NCBI GenBank assembly: GCA_904502225.1
Contig: CAJGDO010000003.1
Location: 1 to 64,000, forward strand
From: an uncultured Clostridia bacterium
GTDB taxonomy: Bacteria > Bacillota > Clostridia > Christensenellales > Borkfalkiaceae
Length of the DNA: 64,000 nucleotides
Reading direction: 5' to 3'
Part shown: one piece after another, positions 16,700-24,844 of the stretch
Layout of the letters: each line of letters starts with the position of its first letter
Numbering within the stretch: position 1 is the stretch's first letter
Translations under genes and position numbers: made by a program
The notes under the pieces: model-generated
Databases searched by the model: none
Told to the model about the DNA's origin: nothing
The model's input: only the letters and a program-made list of their open reading frames with translations

Positions 16700-17989
16700 A
16701 TGGAAATTCTTTTAAGTTTAGCAATAGCACTTTTTGCGGGGCTAATGTTGTCAAGAGTTGCAAAATTATTAGGATTACCTGCCGTCACGGCATATTTGGT
16801 TGCAGGTATTTTTATCGGGCCATTTTGTTTGGGCAGGCTTGGGGTTCAAGGCGTTGGTTTTTCAACCGGCTTGCTTGAAGATATGGGCATAATTTCAGAC
16901 GTTGCGTTGGGCTTTATCGCCTTTGCAATCGGCAATGAATTTAGGCTTTCACAATTAAAATCAATCGGCAGACAAGCGACGATAATAGGTATATTACAAG
17001 CCGTTATTACAACAGTTGTGGTCGATATAGCACTTATTGGTTTGCATTTTATAATCCCTGACAAGTTCCCGCTTTCAGCAGCAATTATAATGGGTGCAAT
17101 TGCGGCGGCAACAGCACCAGCAGCAACCCTTATGGTTGTCCGTCAATATAAGTCAAAAGGCCCTGTGACCGACGTTTTATTACCAGTCGTTGCACTTGAC
17201 GACGCAGTGGGTTTGGTTCTTTTTTCAATTTCGTTTGGTATCGCAAGGGCATTAGAAGAAAGCGTAAGCGTACTTGCAATTATCGTTGAGCCTATTGCTG
17301 AAGTTGTTTTATCGGTTGGGCTCGGTGCAGTTATGGGATATGTGTTTACGTATTTTGAAAGGTTTTTCCACTCACGTTCAAAACGTCTTGCAATGAGCGT
17401 TGCTTTCGTGTTCTTAACCGTGGGTATATCTATGATAGAGTTTGAAATTGGCGGAATTGCATTGCGTTTTTCACCATTACTTGCGTGTATGATGCTTGGA
17501 ACAATCTTTTGTAATATTTGCGATTTTTCCGAACAACTTATGGATAGACTTGACAGGTGGACGGCACCAATATTTATCTTATTCTTCGTAATAAGTGGTG
17601 CAGAATTAGATTTAACCGTTTTAACCGACCTAATTATTGTGTTGGTTGGTGTGGTGTATATTATTTTCCGTTGCATTGGTAAATATTTTGGTGCATCATT
17701 TAGTGCAAAACTTGCAAAGAGTTCTAAAACTATCCAAAAATACTTGGGTATAACCTTATGGCCACAAGCGGGCGTTGCGTTGGGTATGGCAATAACTGTG
17801 GGCAAGGCAATGGGTGGCAGTATAGCAATAATAGTCGCTAACTTAACACTATTCTCTGTGCTTATATATGAACTTGTTGGACCATACTTAACAAAAATCG
17901 CCTTAACAAAAGCGGGCGAAATCGATAAAGAAGGCAAGGTTAGTGAAAGAACACAAAATATCGAAACGCAAAACACTGTTAATCAATAA
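16700..17989 (+). CDS. Cation:proton antiporter (CPA2/Kef type)
   Basis: 429-residue membrane protein with about 12 hydrophobic segments. The N-terminus LGLPAVTAYLVAGIFIGP is the typical CPA2 opening, and PVVALDDAVGLVLF carries the paired Asp residues used for ion binding in this superfamily. No TrkA-N/RCK regulatory domain is present at the C-terminus, which ends in a short polar tail. Function: sodium or potassium export against protons, for pH and ion homeostasis. The ion is not determinable here. Single-gene unit between two terminators. Confidence 0.88.
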   Translation: MEILLSLAIALFAGLMLSRVAKLLGLPAVTAYLVAGIFIGPFCLGRLGVQGVGFSTGLLEDMGIISDVALGFIAFAIGNEFRLSQLKSIGRQATIIGILQAVITTVVVDIALIGLHFIIPDKFPLSAAIIMGAIAAATAPAATLMVVRQYKSKGPVTDVLLPVVALDDAVGLVLFSISFGIARALEESVSVLAIIVEPIAEVVLSVGLGAVMGYVFTYFERFFHSRSKRLAMSVAFVFLTVGISMIEFEIGGIALRFSPLLACMMLGTIFCNICDFSEQLMDRLDRWTAPIFILFFVISGAELDLTVLTDLIIVLVGVVYIIFRCIGKYFGASFSAKLAKSSKTIQKYLGITLWPQAGVALGMAITVGKAMGGSIAIIVANLTLFSVLIYELVGPYLTKIALTKAGEIDKEGKVSERTQNIETQNTVNQ

Positions 17990-17993
17990 AATT

Positions 17994-18024
17994 AAAGGCG
18001 TTGCTAATAGCAACGCCTTTCTTT
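17994..18024 (+). terminator. Intrinsic terminator
   Basis: Stem AAAGGCGTTGCT / AGCAACGCCTTT with a 3-nt loop, followed by CTTTT, just after the antiporter stop. Confidence 0.88.
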
Positions 18025-18040
18025 TGCCAAACTTTCCCTA

Positions 18041-18070
18041 TTGATTTATTATACTATTATATAGTATAAT
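18041..18070 (+). promoter_or_regulatory. Promoter at a leaderless start
   Basis: TTGATT, 18-bp spacer, TATAAT ending at 18070. The expected transcript start is within a base or two of the GTG codon at 18077. The promoter lies in a palindrome, TTATTATACTA with its complement TAGTATAATAA, which could be an operator. Confidence 0.65.
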
Positions 18071-18076
18071 AAAATC

Positions 18077-18853
18077 GTGAAAGAGATAATAATTTTATTA
18101 ATTAGTTTAATATTTATGTTTTCGTGCGGGTGTGTTCAAAGCACGATAAAAGAGCAAGAAAATTTAACCGAAAATTTGCCTACAACGTCACCAATTTTGC
18201 CAGAAGAAGATGATGAGGAAAAGAAAAAAACTTATATTGTGTCAAACACAAACGGCATAAGGATAAGAAGTGGTGCTGGCACAAACTATGCGGTTATAGG
18301 TCAAATAGAAAAAAACGATATGCTTTGCTTTAAGGGCAAAACGGGCAATTATTACATAACCACTTATAAAGAACAAACCGCTTATATCCACGCAGACTAT
18401 TGCAGTTTAATTGAGTTTAGCACTGCGAGTGACCAAGTGGAAAAAGCCATAAGTTTAGGCACTGAACTTTTGGGATACCCTTACGTTTGGGGAAGCCAGC
18501 GTTATCATTGGGGGAACGGCGTGTTAAACAAAAACTTTGTAAACGGCGAGTTTGACTGTTCGGCTTTCGTGCAGTATATTTATTACAAGACCAATAAGGT
18601 TTTGCTTGACGTGACAAGCCGTGCTCAATCAACCGAAGGCGAGTTGGTGGATAAACAAGATTTAAAGCGTGGGGACTTAATGTTTTTTACAAACGCATCG
18701 AGAAAGGATAAGGTTGGCATTGAAAAAGTCGGGCACGTTGGCATATATTTTGGCAACAACTATATTTTGCACACGGCAAGTGATTACGCCGTTTTAGAGC
18801 CGATTTCGGCAAATAGATGGTCGTATTATTTACATTCAAGGCGGGTTGTCTAA
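18077..18853 (+). CDS. SH3 and NlpC/P60 cell-wall hydrolase lipoprotein
   Basis: 258-residue predicted lipoprotein. A hydrophobic signal (residues 2-17) ends in FSCGC, a plausible lipobox cysteine. A bacterial SH3 domain follows (NTNGIRIRSGAGTNYAVIG, about 55-112) and then an NlpC/P60 domain with catalytic Cys in FDCSAFVQYIY, His in KVGHVGIYFG and a third polar residue in YILHTAS. It would cut peptidoglycan stem peptides outside the membrane. The GTG start has no ribosome site and sits at the predicted transcription start, so a leaderless mRNA is likely. Confidence 0.88.
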   Translation: MKEIIILLISLIFMFSCGCVQSTIKEQENLTENLPTTSPILPEEDDEEKKKTYIVSNTNGIRIRSGAGTNYAVIGQIEKNDMLCFKGKTGNYYITTYKEQTAYIHADYCSLIEFSTASDQVEKAISLGTELLGYPYVWGSQRYHWGNGVLNKNFVNGEFDCSAFVQYIYYKTNKVLLDVTSRAQSTEGELVDKQDLKRGDLMFFTNASRKDKVGIEKVGHVGIYFGNNYILHTASDYAVLEPISANRWSYYLHSRRVV

Positions 18854-18857
18854 CTGA

Positions 18858-18886
18858 TTGACAATATCAAAAGATTTTGTTATCAT
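18858..18886 (+). promoter_or_regulatory. Promoter of the HAD gene
   Basis: TTGACA, 17-bp spacer, TATCAT, about 20 nt before the ATG at 18909. Confidence 0.7.
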
Positions 18887-18908
18887 ATAATAAAGGATAA
18901 CAAGACAA

Positions 18909-19592
18909 ATGGAAAACATTAAAGCAGTTTTAATAGATATCGATAACACGCTTTTAGATTTTAATAAGGGTGCGGAAATTACGGTTGAAATAGCCTTTAA
19001 CAAGTGTGGTTTGCCTTTTAACGAGCATTACTATAACACCTTTATAGAGCAAAACGATTTGTTGTGGCAAAAAATAGAGCGTGGGGAATTGACAAGGGAA
19101 GGCTTGCATAAAATAAGGTTTAACACTATATTTAACGTTTTGGGCATAACTGCTGACGGGCAACTTGCCGAAACAGAGTTTAGAAAGGCACTTTTCAACG
19201 TGGCAGTTGCTGTTGACGGGGCTAAAGAACTTGTGCAATATCTATCTAAAAAGTATAAACTTTACTGTGCAAGCAACGCTATCTATAATCAACAAATAAA
19301 CAGGCTAACCTTATCTAAAATGCACGATTATTTTTCGGGGTTTTTTATCTCTGAAAAGATAGGCCACCAAAAGCCAAGCAAGGAATTTTTTGACTATTGC
19401 TTTAATAATTTAGACGGCGTTAAGCCAAGTGAAACCATTATGATAGGCGACAGTTTGACGGCGGATATTTTGGGTGCGAATAATTACGGGTTAAAAAGCA
19501 TATGGTTTAATGCATTTAATAAGCAAAACACAACGAGTGTTAAGCCTGATTACACGGTAAACGAACTTTTGCAAATAAAAAACATATTATAA
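18909..19592 (+). CDS. HAD-superfamily hydrolase, YjjG-like
   Basis: 227-residue HAD IA phosphatase with a helical cap. Motif I is LIDIDNTLLDF (nucleophile D10, acid D12), motif II YCASNAIYNQQ, motif III lysine in GHQKPSKEFFDY, motif IV MIGDSLTADILGA. The motif pattern matches the YjjG-like nucleotide phosphatases that remove noncanonical nucleoside monophosphates, but substrate choice in this family is not secure from motifs. AAGGAT ribosome site. Its terminator overlaps the promoter of the next gene. Confidence 0.85.
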   Translation: MENIKAVLIDIDNTLLDFNKGAEITVEIAFNKCGLPFNEHYYNTFIEQNDLLWQKIERGELTREGLHKIRFNTIFNVLGITADGQLAETEFRKALFNVAVAVDGAKELVQYLSKKYKLYCASNAIYNQQINRLTLSKMHDYFSGFFISEKIGHQKPSKEFFDYCFNNLDGVKPSETIMIGDSLTADILGANNYGLKSIWFNAFNKQNTTSVKPDYTVNELLQIKNIL

Positions 19593-19600
19593 AAATAACT

Positions 19601-19634
19601 AAAAGCCAAGCATTGACAAATTCTTGGCTTTTTT
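19601..19634 (+). terminator. Terminator whose loop contains a -35 box
   Basis: Stem AAAAGCCAAG / CTTGGCTTTT followed by more T. The 12-nt loop contains TTGACA (19613-19618), the -35 element of the next promoter, so termination and initiation signals share the same bases. Confidence 0.85.
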
Positions 19635-19641
19635 GTATAAT
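19613..19641 (+). promoter_or_regulatory. Consensus promoter of the S24/S26 peptidase gene
   Basis: TTGACA, 17-bp spacer, TATAAT, a perfect consensus. The transcript should start near 19648, only about three bases before the ATG at 19651, giving an essentially leaderless mRNA. Confidence 0.88.
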
Positions 19642-19650
19642 AAACAAGAA

Positions 19651-20121
19651 ATGGAAGAAAAGAATAAATGCTCGTATCAAGAGCAATTACAAACGAATAG
19701 TCAAATAGCCATTATTCCAAAAGGCAACAGTATGTGGCCGACCTTAAAAAACCAAGGTCAGTCGGTCATTATCGGTGCAAAAACTGAAAGGTTAAGTGAA
19801 CTTGACGTGGCACTTTACGTTCGTGGAAAAAACGACTTTGTTTTGCACAGGGTTATAAAGGTTTTGCCTGATGGATATTTAATGTGTGGGGATAGCCAAT
19901 TTGTTTTAGAAAAAGTCAGTGAAGAACAAATTTTTGGCGTTATGTTAGGGTTTTATCGTGGCAAAAATTACGTGGACGGTAAAGATGTAAAATATCTTAA
20001 CAAAATAAAAAAATGGTATAAAAAAACGGCTTATAGAAAGTTTAGAGTAAAACTCTTTTTCTTAAAAGAGGGTGCAAAACACAAACTAAAAAGCCTTTTT
20101 AGGAGAAAAAAAGATGTATGA
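19651..20121 (+). CDS. S24/S26-family serine peptidase-like protein
   Basis: 156-residue protein with signal-peptidase-like motifs: S27 in KGNSMWPTLK, then FVLHRVIK with H66 where the ER/SipW type of signal peptidase I has His instead of Lys, and YLMCGDSQF. There is no N-terminal membrane anchor, which argues against ordinary signal peptidase activity; the C-terminal 40 residues are strongly basic. The ATG at 19651 is used because the earlier in-frame start lies inside the promoter. No ribosome site, so it is probably translated leaderlessly. It overlaps proA by 8 bases. Confidence 0.75.
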   Translation: MEEKNKCSYQEQLQTNSQIAIIPKGNSMWPTLKNQGQSVIIGAKTERLSELDVALYVRGKNDFVLHRVIKVLPDGYLMCGDSQFVLEKVSEEQIFGVMLGFYRGKNYVDGKDVKYLNKIKKWYKKTAYRKFRVKLFFLKEGAKHKLKSLFRRKKDV

Positions 20122-21373
20122 TTTAGTTGGGCTTGGCGAAAGGGCGAAAAAAGCGTCAACCTTTTTAGCAAAACTTACCGAAGAGCAAAGAATAAACGCA
20201 TTAAAAGTTTGTGCAAAAGCAATTAGAAATAACGCAGAGTATTTGATAAAAGAAAATGCAATCGACGTTGAAAACGCCAAGAAAAAGGGAATGAGCGAGG
20301 CGTTTATTGATAGACTTTTATTAAACGAAAAAGTTATCGAGTCAATGGCTGTTGGTTTAGAGCAGGTTGCCGAACTTGAAAACCCTATAAACAAAGTGGT
20401 ATATTCGCACGAAAATCAAGGTCAAGGCATAAGTATAGTAAAAAAGAACGTGCCTTTTGGCGTTATTGGTATAATTTACGAATCAAGACCAAACGTGACC
20501 GCAGATGCTTTTGCACTTTGTTTTAAGACGGCAAACGCAGTTATTCTTAAAGGTGGCAGTGATTCGCTTATTTCAAACGTTGCAATCGTCAAAGTTATAA
20601 GGGGTGCGTTAGAAGAACTAGGTATTGACCAAAATGCAATATCTGTTATTGAGGACACTTCAAGGGAAACGACAACGGCGTTTATGAAACTTAATAAATA
20701 CGTTGACCTTTTAATCCCAAGGGGCAGTGCGTCGCTTATAAATTCAGCAGTTCAAAACTCAACCATACCAATTATAGAAACAGGTGTAGGTAATTGTCAT
20801 ATTTACGTTGATGAGTTTGCTGATTTGGATATGGCGTCAAAAGTAATCTTTAACGCAAAAACACAAAGATACAGTGTTTGCAACGCTTGTGAATCTTTGG
20901 TTGTTCACTCAAAAGTTCTTAAAGATGCTTTGCCAAAAATAGCAAACGCCTTAAAAGAAAAGCAAGTTGAAATGCGTTTAGATGAAAGGGCGTTTGATTG
21001 CTTTACTGATTATCCATATATAAGTAAGGCGACTGATGAAGATTTTTACACCGAGTATGGCTCGGCAATCATATCGGTTAAAACGGTTGATAGTATAGAC
21101 GAGGCGATTGCACACATTAACGAGCATGGAACACGCCACTCGGAAAGCATTATCACTTCTAATCACGAAAGGGCGGAAAAATTCTTAAACGAAGTTGATG
21201 CATCTTCGGTTTACCACAACGCTTCAACCAGATTTACAGATGGTTTCGTGTTTGGCTTGGGTGCAGAAATAGGAATAAGCACACAAAAAACTCACGCCCG
21301 TGGGCCAATGGGTTTAGAGGCGTTGGTCACCACCAAATATTATATTTTGGGCGATGGTGCTGTTAGAAAGTGA
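20114..21373 (+). CDS. proA: Gamma-glutamyl phosphate reductase
   Basis: 419-residue aldehyde-dehydrogenase-fold enzyme that reduces gamma-glutamyl phosphate to glutamate-5-semialdehyde in proline synthesis. Signatures are VPFGVIGIIYESRPNVTADAF, LKGGSDS, IPRGSASLI, YSVCNACESLVVH with the catalytic Cys, and ASVYHNASTRFTDGFVFGLGAEIGISTQK. Length is typical. No proB (glutamate kinase) lies next to it, unlike the common proBA arrangement; instead it overlaps an S24/S26 peptidase-like gene. Confidence 0.96.
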   Translation: MYDLVGLGERAKKASTFLAKLTEEQRINALKVCAKAIRNNAEYLIKENAIDVENAKKKGMSEAFIDRLLLNEKVIESMAVGLEQVAELENPINKVVYSHENQGQGISIVKKNVPFGVIGIIYESRPNVTADAFALCFKTANAVILKGGSDSLISNVAIVKVIRGALEELGIDQNAISVIEDTSRETTTAFMKLNKYVDLLIPRGSASLINSAVQNSTIPIIETGVGNCHIYVDEFADLDMASKVIFNAKTQRYSVCNACESLVVHSKVLKDALPKIANALKEKQVEMRLDERAFDCFTDYPYISKATDEDFYTEYGSAIISVKTVDSIDEAIAHINEHGTRHSESIITSNHERAEKFLNEVDASSVYHNASTRFTDGFVFGLGAEIGISTQKTHARGPMGLEALVTTKYYILGDGAVRK

Positions 21374-21393
21374 GTGCAACAAATTAACACATA

Positions 21394-21427
21394 GCCACTT
21401 GATATTTTGGTCAAGTGGCGTTTTTTT
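21394..21427 (+). terminator. Terminator after proA
   Basis: Stem GCCACTTGA / TCAAGTGGC with an 8-nt loop, then G and seven T. Confidence 0.9.
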
Positions 21428-21508
21428 GTTATTTTTTAACATATTTTGTTGAATATTATAAACAAAAAAATATTTTTTAAAATTTTATAAAAAAGGTGCA
21501 TAAAACAG

Positions 21509-21537
21509 TTGACAAGCACATTTTATAAGAATATAAT
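21509..21537 (+). promoter_or_regulatory. Consensus promoter of the 28-codon unit
   Basis: TTGACA, 17-bp spacer, TATAAT, perfect consensus. The transcript would start near 21544 and have a 5' leader of about 95 nt before the small gene at 21638. Confidence 0.88.
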
Positions 21538-21637
21538 ATGGGCGAAAATAAGGCTTCTCAATACAACAGTTCAAATTTTTGCAACAACCAAACTGGTAAA
21601 AAAGAATGCTCAAAAAACTTATAAGGAGGAAGGGTAA

Positions 21638-21724
21638 ATGAAAAAGTTTTTCAAATTTTCAAGTGCATCTTTAATGGAAACTAATTTTACTGCAATGGTC
21701 CTTTTTGACTTATTAAACAAGTAA
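21638..21724 (+). CDS. 28-residue peptide of unknown function
   Basis: Small open frame with a very strong GGAGGAAGGG ribosome site five bases upstream, starting MKKFFKFSSASLMET and ending LFDLLNK. It is a complete transcription unit: consensus promoter at 21509-21537, a 95-nt leader, this frame, and a terminator at 21764-21796. The peptide has a basic, Phe-rich N-terminus and a hydrophobic C-terminal half. It has no Arg codons, so it is not an obvious arginine attenuator leader although argG lies downstream. Possible roles are a small membrane peptide or a dual-function regulatory RNA. Not recognised as a known family. Confidence 0.6.
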   Translation: MKKFFKFSSASLMETNFTAMVLFDLLNK

Positions 21725-21763
21725 GAATTGTTTAGGTGCTAAAGATTTTTATAAATCTTATGA

Positions 21764-21796
21764 ACTCTTAACCAAAAGTGGTTAAGGGCTTTTTTC
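21764..21796 (+). terminator. Terminator of the 28-codon unit
   Basis: Stem CTCTTAACCA / TGGTTAAGGG with an AAAG loop, then CTTTTTTC. A second hairpin, AAGATT-TTTATA-AATCTT, lies just before it (21742-21759). Nothing else gene-like is seen between here and the ARG boxes at 21953; an AT-rich palindrome GTTATATAATTTATATAAC lies near 21876-21894. Confidence 0.85.
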
Positions 21797-21952
21797 TTTT
21801 AAAGGCAAAAAAATTGTTCTGCCTAAAAAAATATGCAAAATTCAGGTGAAAAGAAATTGCAATAATTGCCGTTTTGTTATATAATTTATATAACAAACCA
21901 AAAGGCTTGTAATTATTTACTCTTCATAAAAATTTTTAGCCAGCAATAAAAC

Positions 21953-22027
21953 TGAATAAAAATGCAAAATATTCACACAAAAATGAATAAAATATGCATA
22001 TATTCATAAAATTTGCAAATATTTTCA
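21953..22027 (+). promoter_or_regulatory. Cluster of ARG boxes (ArgR operators)
   Basis: Five overlapping or adjacent half-palindromes resemble the ArgR/AhrC consensus TGAATWWWWATTCA: TGAATAAAAATGCA (21953), TGCAAAATATTCA (21963), TGAATAAAATATGCA (21984), TGCATATATTCA (21995) and TGCAAATATTTTCA (22014). They end 30 bp before the argG promoter. Known biology: arginine-bound hexameric ArgR/AhrC represses such promoters. Cooperative binding to this array is inferred. Confidence 0.75.
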
Positions 22028-22056
22028 AAAATATTCAAAAAGTGCTGTAAAAATGG

Positions 22057-22085
22057 TTGACTTTATGATTTTATGAAAGTATAAT
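22057..22085 (+). promoter_or_regulatory. argG operon promoter
   Basis: TTGACT, 17-bp spacer, TATAAT, about 45 nt before the argG start and just downstream of the ARG-box cluster. Confidence 0.82.
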
Positions 22086-22131
22086 TACAAATGTAAAATA
22101 AAAAAGCGAACGAAAGGTTCTTGGAGGAGTT

Positions 22132-23352
22132 ATGGAAAAGAAAGATATTAAAAAGGTTGTTTTAGCATATTCAGGTGGTCTTGACACTTCAATCATTATC
22201 CCTTGGCTAAAAGAAAATTATAACAACTGCGAAGTTATTGCAGTTGCAGGCAACGTTGGTCAAGCAGATGAACTTGATGGATTAGAAGAAAAGGCGTTAA
22301 AGACAGGAGCATCTAAACTATACGTTTTAGATTTAACTGATGATTACGTTGACAACTATATTATTCCTTGCGTAAAGGCTGGTGCTATTTACGAAGAATA
22401 TTTATTAGGCACGTCACACGCACGTCCTTGTATTGCAAAAGGTCTTGCAGAAATTGCTATTAAAGAAGGGGCAGACGCTATTGCGCACGGATGCACGGGT
22501 AAAGGGAACGACCAAGTTCGTTTTGAATTAACCTTAAAACATTTTTGCCCAGATATGCAAATCATTGCACCTTGGCGTGAATGGGATATAAAATCTCGTG
22601 AAGAAGAAATTGACTATGCTGAAGCACATAACGTTCCACTTAAAATAAACAGAGAAACCAACTATTCAAAAGATAAGAACCTTTGGCACTTATCACACGA
22701 AGGTTTGGATTTAGAAGATACAGGCAACGAGCCAATGTATGAAAAAGAAGGCTTTTTGGAAATGGGCGTTTCACCAATCAACGCACCAGACAAGCCAACT
22801 TACGTTGAAATTGATTTCGTTAAGGGTGCACCAGTTGCTCTTGACGGTGAAAAGATGAGTGCAAAGAACATTATTCTTAAACTCAACAAACTTGGCGGTG
22901 CAAACGGTATTGGCTTACTTGACATCGTTGAAAACCGTTTAGTTGGTATGAAATGTCGTGGCGTTTATGAAACGCCAGGCGGTGCAATTTTATACAAAGC
23001 ACACAGCGTTTTAGAAACATTGTGTTTAGATAAATATACAATGCACGAAAAACAAAAACTTGCAGTCACTTATGGTGAACTTGTTTATAACGGACAATGG
23101 TTCACACCATTAAGGGAAGCACTTGCCGCATTCGTTGACAAAACCCAAGAAAACGTCAACGGTAAAGTTCGCCTAAAATTATATAAAGGCAATATGATTA
23201 ACGCAGGCGTTTGGAGTGAAAATTCACTTTATAGCGAAGAAATTGCAACGTTTGGCGAAAGCGATTATAACCAAAAAGATGCTGAAGGCTTTATTAACTT
23301 GTTCGGCTTGCCAATCAAAGTTGCTGCAATGGTAAACAAAAATAAAAAATAA
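22132..23352 (+). CDS. argG: Argininosuccinate synthase
   Basis: 406-residue ligase joining citrulline and aspartate with ATP. The ATP pyrophosphatase loop AYSGGLDTSIIIPWL is near the N-terminus, followed by GTSHARPCIAKGL, HGCTGKGNDQVRFEL and ETPGGAILYKAHSVLE. Full length. GGAGG ribosome site. First gene of the complete arginine operon argGHCJBDF; placing argG and argH first, ahead of the ornithine genes, is less usual than argCJBD-led order. Confidence 0.97.
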   Translation: MEKKDIKKVVLAYSGGLDTSIIIPWLKENYNNCEVIAVAGNVGQADELDGLEEKALKTGASKLYVLDLTDDYVDNYIIPCVKAGAIYEEYLLGTSHARPCIAKGLAEIAIKEGADAIAHGCTGKGNDQVRFELTLKHFCPDMQIIAPWREWDIKSREEEIDYAEAHNVPLKINRETNYSKDKNLWHLSHEGLDLEDTGNEPMYEKEGFLEMGVSPINAPDKPTYVEIDFVKGAPVALDGEKMSAKNIILKLNKLGGANGIGLLDIVENRLVGMKCRGVYETPGGAILYKAHSVLETLCLDKYTMHEKQKLAVTYGELVYNGQWFTPLREALAAFVDKTQENVNGKVRLKLYKGNMINAGVWSENSLYSEEIATFGESDYNQKDAEGFINLFGLPIKVAAMVNKNKK

Positions 23353-23388
23353 GGCGTTAAACTTAAAAAAACGATTAAAAAACGTTTG

Positions 23389-23416
23389 GTCCTGCACGGA
23401 TTTTTTCGTGTAGGAC
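23389..23416 (+). promoter_or_regulatory. Intercistronic hairpin between argG and argH
   Basis: Stem GTCCTGCACG / CGTGTAGGAC with an 8-nt loop in the 112-bp gap. There is no T-run after it, so it is more likely an mRNA stability or processing structure than a terminator. Confidence 0.55.
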
Positions 23417-23464
23417 ACTTTCGTTTCATAAATACAATAAAAATTTATTTGGAGAAAAAGTAAA

Positions 23465-24844
23465 ATGGCAAAGATGTGGGCAGGGCTAACCAGTGGCTTA
23501 ACCGAAAAGATTGCAGATGATTTCAATTCTTCTATCAAGGTGGATAGCAGAATGTATAAGCAAGACATTTTGGGAAGTATGGCACACGCAAGTATGCTCG
23601 GTGCAAAAAACATAATATCCAAGCAAGATGCAGATAAACTTATCGATGGATTAGATGGAATTTTAACCGATATTGAAAGTGGCAAACTTGAAATTGATTA
23701 TTCGGCAGAAGATATCCATATGTTTGTTGAGCAAGTTTTGACCGAAAGGCTTGGGGATGTGGGCAAGAAATTGCACACTGCAAGAAGCAGGAACGACCAA
23801 GTTGCACTTGACACAAGAATGTATCTTAAAGATTGCACTGACCAAATTGTCTTAAAAATCAAAGACCTTTTAGAAGCCATTTTATTTAAAGCCGAAGAAC
23901 ATAAATGTTCTATTATGCCGGGCTACACCCACTTGCAACGTGCCCAACCTATAACTTTTGGTCATCACTTAATGGCATACGCTATGATGCTTTATAGGGA
24001 TATACAAAGGTTTTTGGACGCTAAAAAGCGTATCAACGTCAGCCCAATCGGCTGTTGTGCGTTGGCGGGAACAACCTATGAAACTGATAGGGAAATGGAA
24101 GCAAAACTTTTAGGGTTTGATGAAATTGCGTTAAACAGTATTGACGGGGTGTCTGACAGGGATTTTTGCATAGAGTTTTCTTCAAACTGTGCAACCTTAA
24201 TGATGCACTTATCAAGGTTATCAGAAGAAATTTTGCTTTGGACAAGTTGGGAATTTAAGTTTGTTGAACTTTCTGATGCGTTCACCACAGGCTCATCAAT
24301 AATGCCACAAAAGAAGAACTCTGACATGGCAGAATTAGTCCGTGGTAAAACGGGCAGGGTGTATGGCAACTTGATGTCAATATTAACAATGCTTAAAGGC
24401 TTGCCACTTGCTTACAATAAGGATATGCAAGAAGATAAAGAAGGCGTTTTTGACAGTTTTGATACTGTTAAAATGTGTTTAGAAGTGCTTGCACCAATGA
24501 TAAAGAGCATGAAAGTGCTAGAAGAAAATATGCTTTTGGCATCGCAAAAAGGCTTTATAAATGCAACCGACCTTGCAGACTATATGGTTAAAAAGGGTAT
24601 GCCTTTTAGGTCGGCGTATAAAATCGTTGGCAAAATTGTTAGTGACTGTATAAAGGACGGCAAAGTGTTAGAAACATTAACGCTTGATGAGTATAAAAAA
24701 TACGACCAAATTTTTGATAACGACTTGTTTAAGGAAATCAGCCTTAAAACTTGTGTGGAAAAGCGTATTTCAAAGGGTGGCACGTCGCCAAAATCAGTTG
24801 AAGAACAAATTGCTTTTATAAAGGAAAAAATACAAAATGTATAA
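23465..24844 (+). CDS. argH: Argininosuccinate lyase
   Basis: 459-residue fumarase/aspartase-fold enzyme cleaving argininosuccinate to arginine and fumarate. Seen are HTARSRNDQVALDTRMYL, PGYTHLQRAQPITFGHHL, and the signature loop GSSIMPQKKNSD with its catalytic Ser. Ribosome site TTGGAGA. Its last 8 bases overlap argC. Confidence 0.97.
   Translation: MAKMWAGLTSGLTEKIADDFNSSIKVDSRMYKQDILGSMAHASMLGAKNIISKQDADKLIDGLDGILTDIESGKLEIDYSAEDIHMFVEQVLTERLGDVGKKLHTARSRNDQVALDTRMYLKDCTDQIVLKIKDLLEAILFKAEEHKCSIMPGYTHLQRAQPITFGHHLMAYAMMLYRDIQRFLDAKKRINVSPIGCCALAGTTYETDREMEAKLLGFDEIALNSIDGVSDRDFCIEFSSNCATLMMHLSRLSEEILLWTSWEFKFVELSDAFTTGSSIMPQKKNSDMAELVRGKTGRVYGNLMSILTMLKGLPLAYNKDMQEDKEGVFDSFDTVKMCLEVLAPMIKSMKVLEENMLLASQKGFINATDLADYMVKKGMPFRSAYKIVGKIVSDCIKDGKVLETLTLDEYKKYDQIFDNDLFKEISLKTCVEKRISKGGTSPKSVEEQIAFIKEKIQNV

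Noticed and set aside
17143..17976. 277-codon minus-strand frame opposite the antiporter
   Set aside because: Antisense shadow of a membrane protein gene; composition mirrors the plus-strand codons.
19624..19650. Upstream start for the S24/S26 peptidase-like gene
   Set aside because: It would lie inside the promoter and terminator stem, before the predicted transcription start.
21800..22131. T-box or riboswitch leader ahead of argG
   Set aside because: No TGGNACC-type T-box sequence or compact conserved fold was found; ARG-box operators explain the region better.
23389..23416. Terminator between argG and argH
   Set aside because: The stem is good but no T-run follows, and the operon continues with close spacing.
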